Assembly (NCBI RefSeq): GCF_008520265.1 | Contig: NZ_VIQM01000116.1 | Coordinates: 46,431-110,430 of the forward strand | Length of the DNA: 64,000 bases | Direction of reading: 5' to 3' | From: Sphingobacterium cavernae | GTDB taxonomy: Bacteria > Bacteroidota > Bacteroidia > Sphingobacteriales > Sphingobacteriaceae | Shown here: positions 57,870 through 64,000 of the stretch, in pieces | Position numbering within the stretch: position 1 is the first letter of the stretch | Layout of the letters: every line of letters begins with the position of its first letter | The notes under the pieces: generated by a model | Told to the model about the DNA's origin: nothing | The model's database searches: none | What the model saw: the letters and a program-made list of their open reading frames with translations, nothing else | Program-made: the position numbers and the translations under genes

Positions 57870-57901
57870 AAAGGCGTTAAAAACCAAGTTTTATCGCCTT
57901 T
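57870..57901 (-). terminator. Terminator of the glycosidase/glycosyltransferase run
   Basis: The outer stem aaaggcg / cgccttt with paired AT-rich inner bases reads on the minus strand into TTTTTTAT, 45 bp after the stop at 57946. Confidence 0.8.
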
Positions 57902-57945
57902 ATATAGTAAAGAGAGAGAGCGTGTTTTTTATTCGAATTATAATT

Positions 57946-59031
57946 TTAATAGATCTCGTAATGAATATAGGTATGCGCTAACCAATAGCTAATAGTGCTT
58001 TCAGCTCCTTGATTTTGATTCACTGCATCCTTATCTATGCCATCGCGGCAACCTTTAGTAGAGGCATCATAGATTACGGCATTCAATCTGTTATTACCAT
58101 AGAACCAATTAAAGCAATCTTTGGCTTTACCATAAAATTTTGGAGCATTGTTTATTTCCGCTAGTTTATGGTACATCAGTATAAGAGATGGTATCTCGAT
58201 AGGTTGTTCCCCGACACAAGATTTTGAACCGTTCTTTTTATACCAACCTGCATTACCAATCAACTCTAATTTATCATTTTTGAATATAATTTCATCTAAA
58301 AAAGCAGCGCTTTCAAGGCTATATATGAGGTACTTCTCCTCTAACAATATGCCTTTTGTAAGCATTAAGCTGTATGGAATAATGGCATTATCATAACTGA
58401 TAATTTCCTCATACCATAGCCATTCATCTGTAGCTGATTTCTCGTATTCATTACTGATAAAATCTGCTAAGAGGTAAATCTCTTGAATTAAATCCTTTTT
58501 GTATTGTTTCGAGTGAAACATATAAACCAATCCACACAACGCGTAAGCGGCAGCTCTTATAGACTTTATGTCGGAGAAGTGCGTGTATGCCTTGTCTATT
58601 ATTTCCTTTAACAATTGTTGTACATGCTTACGATCGTCATTATACATAAGGCTACCTAGAGCCCATATTGTGCGTCCAAAAGCATCTTGAGTACCATATT
58701 TGTCTAAGAATTGATGATCAAATGCTAAGAAATTCCCAAACTGGCCATTGTCACGTTGCATATAATAAATAAAGGCTAGATAGGTATCAATCAATTTGTC
58801 GCAAGAATGCGGATACACACGATTAGAAAGTCCTGCTAGCATTAGCGCACGCGAATTGTCATCTAAACAATAGCCGTGGTTATAATCGGGCGTAGCAAAT
58901 TTGGCGTGTTGTGCGATACCTACTGGATTAGTCAGGCGTCGGATATGCGCTAAGTCTATCTGTGTATCGTGCGCATAAAATGGAATTTCTAGATAGTGCT
59001 GAAATGTACGTTGATGCGAAGTTAATATCAT
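57946..59031 (-). CDS. (alpha/alpha)6-barrel glycosidase-like protein associated with glycosyltransferase
   Basis: The 361-residue protein is helical with repeated Trp/Tyr/Asp segments (YCLDDNSRALMLAGL near residue 54, YMQRDNGQFGNFLAFD near 91, WYEEIISYDNAIIPYSLML near 206, CRDGIDKDAVNQNQGAEST near 330). These resemble the glycosidase-like domain found fused or next to family-4 glycosyltransferases. No signal peptide. It is 9 bp after the glycosyltransferase gene, so they likely work together on a glycan; the substrate is unknown. Confidence 0.75.
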   Translation of the reverse strand: MILTSHQRTFQHYLEIPFYAHDTQIDLAHIRRLTNPVGIAQHAKFATPDYNHGYCLDDNSRALMLAGLSNRVYPHSCDKLIDTYLAFIYYMQRDNGQFGNFLAFDHQFLDKYGTQDAFGRTIWALGSLMYNDDRKHVQQLLKEIIDKAYTHFSDIKSIRAAAYALCGLVYMFHSKQYKKDLIQEIYLLADFISNEYEKSATDEWLWYEEIISYDNAIIPYSLMLTKGILLEEKYLIYSLESAAFLDEIIFKNDKLELIGNAGWYKKNGSKSCVGEQPIEIPSLILMYHKLAEINNAPKFYGKAKDCFNWFYGNNRLNAVIYDASTKGCRDGIDKDAVNQNQGAESTISYWLAHTYIHYEIY

Positions 59032-59040
59032 AAGAATGGA

Positions 59041-60183
59041 TTAAGCACGTTTGAATAATTTTCTACTATTGGTATATGTTGTTGCAATCAATTTGGAATA
59101 ACGGTTTCCTACATTTGGCCACTGCATTTTTTCGCCATGCTCACGTGCATTAGTTCTGTATTTTGCTAGCGTCAATGGATTTTGTACCAGTTCATTGATG
59201 ATTCTAGCAAGTTGCTTGGCATCGCAGAAGTCAAATAATAATCCTCTTTCCTCTGCCAAAAGATCTTTCGCATACAGGTAGGGGGTAGAAATAACTGCTG
59301 CTCCTGCACCCAATGCAAAGGAGAGTGTACCACTGCTGATTTGATTTTCATTTGGGTAAGGTGTGACATACATATCACAGGCTGTTAAATATTCGGCTAG
59401 CTGCTCATTGGTTGCAAATTCATTGATGAATTGCACTTTATCCGAGATGCTTAATTCCTGGCATCGCTTTATGAGCTGATTTCTATAGGCTTCACCTTCT
59501 TCTTTGATTACATTAGGATGGGTGATACCGAGGATGAGATATTTAAAATCTTCATCCTTAACATCCTTAACCGCTTCAATAGCTGTCTCAAAGCCTTTGC
59601 CACGCCCCAAGAAACCAAAACTTAATAATACTTTCTTACCAGTCAAACCAAGTTTTTCTTTAGCGGAATCGTGTTTGTAATCAAAAACTGGTACACCATG
59701 AGGAATCATTTCAATCTTACGAAATGGAATCTTGTAAATCGAATGCAACATATTTACCGCCCAATTGGTCATCACTGTAACCATACTACTTATTTGCCCG
59801 ATTTCTTGTAAGACGATTCGCTCTTTTTCAGAAGGTTTTGGTAGTATAGTATGAAAATTAGTAATGATGGGAATATGTAATAATTTGCACAAAGTCAGAA
59901 TATAATCGCCACTTTCTCCACCAAAAATACCATACTCGTGCTGTATAATACACACATCATAGCTGCTATTGATAAAATTGGCAGCTTGAACATAACTTTT
60001 TAATTTATCCTTCTCAATGCTATATACGACCTCTTCGGGGAAGCTGACGGAATCACAATTAGTAATAGCTGCAATGTGTACGTTGTCTGTTTTGGCTATT
60101 TTAAGGCTTTTGTATAAGTCATGAGCGAATGTGGCAATGCCACACTTCTGAGGTGTATACGTCGATAGTATGATCGTTTTCAT
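59041..60183 (-). CDS. Family 4 glycosyltransferase
   Basis: The 380-residue GT-B enzyme has the N-terminal CGIATFAHDLYKSLK pattern, HEYGIFGGESGDYIL near residue 102, the nucleotide-sugar domain KKVLLSFGFLGRGKGFETAI near 184, and the E-x7-E catalytic region NQISSGTLSFALGAGAAVIS near 281. It transfers a sugar from a nucleotide or lipid-linked donor. Together with the next gene it forms a pair; acceptor unknown. Confidence 0.92.
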   Translation of the reverse strand: MKTIILSTYTPQKCGIATFAHDLYKSLKIAKTDNVHIAAITNCDSVSFPEEVVYSIEKDKLKSYVQAANFINSSYDVCIIQHEYGIFGGESGDYILTLCKLLHIPIITNFHTILPKPSEKERIVLQEIGQISSMVTVMTNWAVNMLHSIYKIPFRKIEMIPHGVPVFDYKHDSAKEKLGLTGKKVLLSFGFLGRGKGFETAIEAVKDVKDEDFKYLILGITHPNVIKEEGEAYRNQLIKRCQELSISDKVQFINEFATNEQLAEYLTACDMYVTPYPNENQISSGTLSFALGAGAAVISTPYLYAKDLLAEERGLLFDFCDAKQLARIINELVQNPLTLAKYRTNAREHGEKMQWPNVGNRYSKLIATTYTNSRKLFKRA

Positions 60184-60275
60184 AGTGGTGTTGACAAAAT
60201 ATATTAGTGCAATAGTTCTAATACCTTAACAACAAATAAATTGACAAATAGTTGTAGGTTATAATTACTAAAATA

Positions 60276-61004
60276 TTAAATAATTTGTTTTAGCGGTTTT
60301 ACTTTAATCTCGCAAAGGTCTACACGCTTTGGTTGTTGTAAGACGAAGAGAACTACATTGGCTATGTCTTCTGCTGTCAACATTGTCTTTTCTGCTTGTT
60401 TTAGTCGTTCTTCGTCCGGTGTAGTAGATTGCATATCCGAGCCTACCAGGCCTGGTTCAATTAAAGTCACACGGATATTAGATGGATTAAGCTCTTTGCG
60501 TAATGCTTCAGAGAAACCACGTATTGCGGATTTAGTCGCTACATAGCCAGAGCTTTCTGCATCTTTCGTGGTCGCACTCATTGAACCTATTTGAATCATT
60601 TCGCCTTCGATACCTTTTTGTTTCATTTTTTCGCCAACAAATCCGGAGAGCCACATGTACGATAGTAAGTTGGTATTCAATAGATAATGTAAGTCTTGAA
60701 TGGATTTTCCTTCTACAGCGTCATAACCAATAGCTGCGTTGTTTACCAATACATCAAAAGAACCATATTCAGCATCCCAATCTTTTATTTGTTGTTCGAA
60801 TGCTGTAAGATTTGTCACATCCGTAAGTGAGAAGTGGAAGCGATGCGTTAATCCTAATACCGCGATATCTTTTTTGAGATCTTCCAACTTTTCTTCGCTT
60901 CTGCCGATAAGAAATATAGTGTAGTCATGTTGAGCTAGTAATAACGCTATAGCTCTTCCAATCCCAGCTGTTCCGCCTGTTAATAATACTTTTTTAGTTT
61001 CCAT
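60276..61004 (-). CDS. Short-chain dehydrogenase/reductase
   Basis: The 242-residue protein has the cofactor motif LTGGTAGIGRAIALLLA near residue 8, NNAAIGYD near 87, Ser in IGSMSATT, and the catalytic YVATK near 155. A classical SDR; the substrate is not readable. It lies between the two carbohydrate-type gene pairs, 6 bp after the preceding gene. Confidence 0.93.
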   Translation of the reverse strand: METKKVLLTGGTAGIGRAIALLLAQHDYTIFLIGRSEEKLEDLKKDIAVLGLTHRFHFSLTDVTNLTAFEQQIKDWDAEYGSFDVLVNNAAIGYDAVEGKSIQDLHYLLNTNLLSYMWLSGFVGEKMKQKGIEGEMIQIGSMSATTKDAESSGYVATKSAIRGFSEALRKELNPSNIRVTLIEPGLVGSDMQSTTPDEERLKQAEKTMLTAEDIANVVLFVLQQPKRVDLCEIKVKPLKQII

Positions 61005-61010
61005 AATGAT

Positions 61011-62171
61011 TTATTTACGTATGAATTTTAGTGTGTCGTCTGCTTTAATCTGATGGTACTCTTTGTTGGGTTGTTTTTTCCTATTTATTTCTACTTGTAT
61101 CGAATTTGAATTTGTCCTAATCCACAAAATGCCTTCTTGACTTGTAGCGCCCAGTATTTGTATTTGCTTTTGTTTATTCCCGTTCTGTATCAAGGGAAGC
61201 GTAGAAACGACATAGGTATCCTCATCTAGTTTAACAACGTGATGAATACAAAGGTTGAGAAAAAGTGCGGCTCCATATACTTCTTGTCCGACTTGCCCAA
61301 TTGCTTCCCATCCATCCCCCAGGTCTTCAATTGGAATATTAATAGTAGGATTTACATACCCCGTCTTGGCTTTGTCCGCGAATATGTCTGTGGGAAGAAA
61401 TGGTTGGAAATAATAAGGAAGTCGGTGTAATGCGTACTGTATGTATTCGCTCATGAAAAATCGTAGGTATGGCGAAATGGATATTTTCTTTTGATGTATA
61501 AGGTGAACTATTCGGTTAAATATAGCTACTGTCTCGTATTCTTCGAATGGTGCTGTATATAGTGTTCTTTGTAAAGGAAATAGTGCAAAAAAACTTTCCC
61601 TTTCTTTGGCATTGCCATACTTCATATCCCAAATCGCACAATTGCGTATAATATTACCCAGAAATACTTCAGCTATTTCCAAATACTTTTTGTTGGAAGT
61701 CATGACATATAATTCCAATAAAGCTTCTGCGGTATAGGCTGCATTATTGGATTGGTATATAGAATTTAAATCCACAGATTTGAGTTGGTTGGCAGCACGT
61801 TTGGCTTCGGTTAAATACACATTCTTGTTGTATAGTTTATAGCTTTTGAGCATGATCTGAATGTATAGTCCAGCGGTATCCACTTCTCCAAATACGTCGT
61901 GATTTCCTTCGTCTTTTAATATTTCTAAGGTATAGATGTTGAAGAAAATTGGCCAATCGTAATCAAAGGCTTTGGCTGCTCTTCGGATATACAATAGAGA
62001 CTTTTGAAATTGTTCTTCGAGTATATTATCCTTAAAACCTTGTTCAAATAAGAAAGCTAACTGTAGCACCGGATAGAGTAAGTACCAACTGTCCATGATA
62101 AATGAACGTTTTTGTTCCTCGTCAAAATCTAGTAAATTAAGAGTCGGCAGGTAGCCAACGGTGGATAACAC
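61011..62171 (-). CDS. Unknown helical protein, C-terminal part of a probable larger protein
   Basis: The 386-residue frame begins at a GTG at 62171 inside the end of the upstream gene, overlapping it by 35 bp. It is a helix-rich, Tyr/Leu-rich protein suggestive of an (alpha/alpha)6 toroid (SWYLLYPVLQLAFLFEQGF, AAYTAEALLELYVMTSNKKY, WEAIGQVGQEVYGAALFLNL). Its first residues after the overlap read as the continuation of the upstream frame after skipping one base at TCT TAA. Either a second protein, a frameshift mutation or a programmed shift. Confidence 0.65.
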   Translation of the reverse strand: MLSTVGYLPTLNLLDFDEEQKRSFIMDSWYLLYPVLQLAFLFEQGFKDNILEEQFQKSLLYIRRAAKAFDYDWPIFFNIYTLEILKDEGNHDVFGEVDTAGLYIQIMLKSYKLYNKNVYLTEAKRAANQLKSVDLNSIYQSNNAAYTAEALLELYVMTSNKKYLEIAEVFLGNIIRNCAIWDMKYGNAKERESFFALFPLQRTLYTAPFEEYETVAIFNRIVHLIHQKKISISPYLRFFMSEYIQYALHRLPYYFQPFLPTDIFADKAKTGYVNPTINIPIEDLGDGWEAIGQVGQEVYGAALFLNLCIHHVVKLDEDTYVVSTLPLIQNGNKQKQIQILGATSQEGILWIRTNSNSIQVEINRKKQPNKEYHQIKADDTLKFIRK

Positions 62172-63201
62172 CTAACTCTTCGTCGTAAAAGCGAGCTATA
62201 TTTATTGTAAGCTCTCGGATGATTTGCTCAGACAGCGAAGTACCAAATTGCTGATGGTATTCAAACAGTGGTCTTAATACAGCCATTTGCACCATACTTT
62301 CGGGCGGAGTTTCATAGCTATTAACATAAGCATTGAGATAGGCTGCATCTTGCACTTGTTTCCAACAGCCTTTATGTTCGTAAAGATCTTGTAGTGTTTT
62401 AGTCGCATTCTCAAGTATATCTACGACCTTATTTTTGGGTTTCTGTAGACTAGGATAGATTTGATAGAGTAGACGAATGTAGAGATTGGATGCGTGCCGT
62501 GCATTTTGCGGTTTTTGGTTAGAGTAACCTACAAAAGTTTGTTGGACACAATAGTTCTCCCCTGGTAGTAATGGCAATTTAGCACGTGGGAATTTAAAAC
62601 CAAGTTGAGGCCATTCTATCTTTACGGTGTCCAAATAAGATACATGTGTGTATTCCGCTATCTGCTGGATTGCTCCTAGGTCTTTAAAATAGAGTAGACA
62701 ACCTGACGTTTGCTTTCCGAAATCAACAAAGCAATGTCCACTTCGTCCTTCTATTTGTTCGATGTGTTGTGTAGGAGTTTTAGGTAAATCATAATCATTT
62801 GTTAATAATAATACTTCACGATCTTCTTGCTGGTGAATATGTTGTTTTTGACAGTCAATATAAGTGCTTGTATTTAGTATTATGGTTTCTTCTTGAGATA
62901 GATCGACGGATAATATTATCTGAATAGTACCTACTACGACAGGAAATACTAATTCTACCTTATTATCTGATTTAGAATTAAAATGTATTGATTTTATATC
63001 GTTAGGTAATGCGCCTTGATAAAGACGTTGGATTAGAATATTTTTGTTTGGGAGATGTACTTTTAAAAGCAATTCATTGTTGCAATACAAGAGTTGCAAG
63101 AAATAGTCAGTATAGGTTTGGTTAAGTAATTCTACATAATTGCTGTTTTTTAAATCTGCGCATAACTGCATTGTATTCAGCGTCATATAGTTTTTATCCA
63201 T
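62137..63201 (-). CDS. Unknown protein, N-terminal part of a probable larger protein
   Basis: The 354-residue protein starts MDKNYMTLNTMQLCADLKNS; the first two thirds are beta-rich (KVHLPNKNILIQRL, IQIILSVDLSQEETI), the rest helical (HASNLYIRLLYQIYPSLQ), ending GVIHRWLPADS. With the next frame it would make about 730 residues with a beta domain followed by a helical barrel, a layout seen in some glycoside hydrolases; I do not assign a family. It heads the minus-strand cluster ending at the glycosidase gene. Confidence 0.65.
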   Translation of the reverse strand: MDKNYMTLNTMQLCADLKNSNYVELLNQTYTDYFLQLLYCNNELLLKVHLPNKNILIQRLYQGALPNDIKSIHFNSKSDNKVELVFPVVVGTIQIILSVDLSQEETIILNTSTYIDCQKQHIHQQEDREVLLLTNDYDLPKTPTQHIEQIEGRSGHCFVDFGKQTSGCLLYFKDLGAIQQIAEYTHVSYLDTVKIEWPQLGFKFPRAKLPLLPGENYCVQQTFVGYSNQKPQNARHASNLYIRLLYQIYPSLQKPKNKVVDILENATKTLQDLYEHKGCWKQVQDAAYLNAYVNSYETPPESMVQMAVLRPLFEYHQQFGTSLSEQIIRELTINIARFYDEELGVIHRWLPADS

Positions 63202-63313
63202 AGGTAAATTTAGCTTGTTATCATATCTTCATCCCTTATAAGTATGAACAAGTTATACTATAGATAGTTTATGAATATGTTCTAGAACCGTTTAGGGTAT
63301 TAATAATAAATAC

Positions 63314-63347
63314 AAAAGAGGCTGTCTCAAAATAGGCAGCCTCTTTT
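63314..63347. repeat. Subterminal hairpin at the IS1182 left end
   Basis: The 11-bp perfect stem aaaagaggctg / cagcctctttt with a 12-nt loop. It may be terminator, IS end, or both. Confidence 0.7.
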
Positions 63348-63421
63348 TTGTATTTTATCACTCATATTATTTGCTTTAATCACCTGATTTTCATATCTTT
63401 AAGCTGCAATCAGATTGTTTT

Positions 63422-64000
63422 ATGAGCAAAAGAGTACCTGTTTTTAAACCTTATTATCAAGACCAGATCATGGCAATTCCTCCAAGCCTGGATGAATTGG
63501 TTTCCAAATCACATCCAGTTCGGATTGTTAATGATGTAATTAATCGAATTAATATTCAAGGGTTATTGGAAGCCTATAAAATTAAAGGTTCTTCTAGCTA
63601 CCATCCTCAAATGTTATTGAAAGTACTTGTTTTCGGTTACGTTAGCAATATTTATAGTAGTCGTAAATTGGAAATGGCATGTCGAGAGAATGTTAATTTT
63701 ATGTGGTTAAGCGGCATGAGCTTTCCTGACCATAATACAATTAATAGATTTCGTGGAGTTCGCTTGAAAGAAGCATTACGCAGTATTTTTGAAGAAGTAG
63801 TAAAACTATTGGCCGATGAGGGCCTTTTAAGTATTGATGATGTTTATGTAGATGGGACAAAAATTGAGGCCAATGCTAACAAGTACACCTTCGTGTGGAA
63901 GAAAAGTATCCATACCAATAAGGAGAAGATGAAGAAGGCATTAATAGAAATTTGGGAATACGCTCAAAGCGTTGCTAAAACAGAGGATGATTTACCTGAC
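63422..64000 (+). CDS. IS1182-family transposase, partial
   Basis: 193 codons from ATG 63422 to the window edge. It has the DUF772 N-terminal domain (YYQDQIMAIPPSLDELV, HPQMLLKVLVFGYVSNIYSS, SRKLEMACRENVNFMWLSGM, FPDHNTINRFRG) and the start of the DDE domain with the first catalytic Asp in DDVYVDGTKIEANANKYTF. A TTTG-N20-TATCTTTA promoter-like pair lies at 63370-63401. No premature stop is visible in this part. Confidence 0.92.
   Translation, partial: MSKRVPVFKPYYQDQIMAIPPSLDELVSKSHPVRIVNDVINRINIQGLLEAYKIKGSSSYHPQMLLKVLVFGYVSNIYSSRKLEMACRENVNFMWLSGMSFPDHNTINRFRGVRLKEALRSIFEEVVKLLADEGLLSIDDVYVDGTKIEANANKYTFVWKKSIHTNKEKMKKALIEIWEYAQSVAKTEDDLPD

Larger units (their letters stand above)
57199..57945. 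other. Long non-coding region with short repeats
   Basis: About 750 bp with no supported gene. It contains an 11-bp tandem repeat ccgaagtacac (57550-57571, third partial copy ccgaac), a 14-bp direct repeat caatttcggtcaaa at 57596 and 57646 exactly 50 bp apart, and a terminator at 57870-57901 serving the minus-strand gene to the right. It could be decayed coding sequence or a regulatory/unknown RNA; I see no clear evidence for either. Confidence 0.5.
63314..64000 (+). mobile_element. IS1182-family insertion sequence, left part
   Basis: The left end probably starts at about 63318 with GAGGCTGTCTCAAAA, a common end type of IS1182-like elements in Bacteroidota, and forms the hairpin aaaagaggctg / cagcctctttt (63314-63347) that would also block incoming transcription. 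The transposase starts at 63422 and is cut by the window end. Confidence 0.75.

Noticed and set aside
57199..57945. Attachment site or origin function for the repeat-containing gene-free region
   Set aside because: There is no integrase, no duplicated tRNA end, no DnaA-box cluster; I list it only as an unexplained region.

Overview
The window reads as chromosome of a Bacteroidota bacterium, most likely Sphingobacteriaceae (Sphingobacterium or a close relative). Pointers: AT-rich DNA; two tRNA promoters that exactly fit the Bacteroidota form TTTG-N19-TAnnTTTG; a DnaE with an N-terminal proofreading exonuclease domain; a bacillithiol deacetylase; and a CrtYcd/CrtZ/CrtB/CrtI/Idi carotenoid operon under a MarR-type gene. 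No search was run, so genus is inference.

1-44 kb is mostly ordinary core genome. In order: the start of relA/spoT (partial), a DUF4294-like secreted protein, a divergent glutathione peroxidase, bshB1, trxA, dnaE, a two-domain fasciclin lipoprotein, an Lrp/EamA pair, a giant FAD/Fe-S dehydrogenase, a MocR-type regulator divergent from a TonB-dependent receptor, a pfkA/sugar-kinase-like/gapA glycolytic operon, a Nudix-fold regulator, a TetR-controlled RND efflux operon, tRNA-Arg(ACG), adk, obgE, tRNA-Lys(TTT), assorted small enzymes, recR, a split 5'-nucleotidase with an MFS transporter, and metA. The carotenoid operon (38.9-44.3 kb) is tightly packed with 4-bp overlaps in the order crtI-crtB-unknown-crtZ-crtYcd-idi and should yield zeaxanthin-type pigment; GGPP synthase is not in the window.

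44.4-63.2 kb is an accessory, stress-flavoured region with many small lineage-specific genes: a DUF892/YciF ferritin-like protein, an IS110-family element with a nonsense codon in its transposase, a CinA-type amidohydrolase, an ECF sigma factor, a phytochrome-like histidine kinase lacking chromophore ligands with a divergent NarL/LuxR regulator, a wrecked Mn-catalase gene fused to a lipoprotein start, a frameshifted unknown gene, a zinc alcohol dehydrogenase, and a glycosyltransferase/(alpha/alpha)6-barrel cluster. An IS1182-type transposon enters at the right edge.

The most useful signals outside plain annotation are: a decamer GTATAAATAC at four intergenic sites, each pointing at a gene start; GTATAAA-type inverted repeats around crtI and the marR gene; several enzyme-fold proteins whose catalytic residues are replaced (MocR, Nudix regulator, sugar kinase, glutathione peroxidase, phytochrome); and two gene breaks that look like single-base frameshifts. 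I did not find a convincing wholly new multi-gene system. The best candidates for new biology are the blind phytochrome pair with its motif network, the unknown protein inside the carotenoid operon, and the glycosidase/glycosyltransferase cluster.
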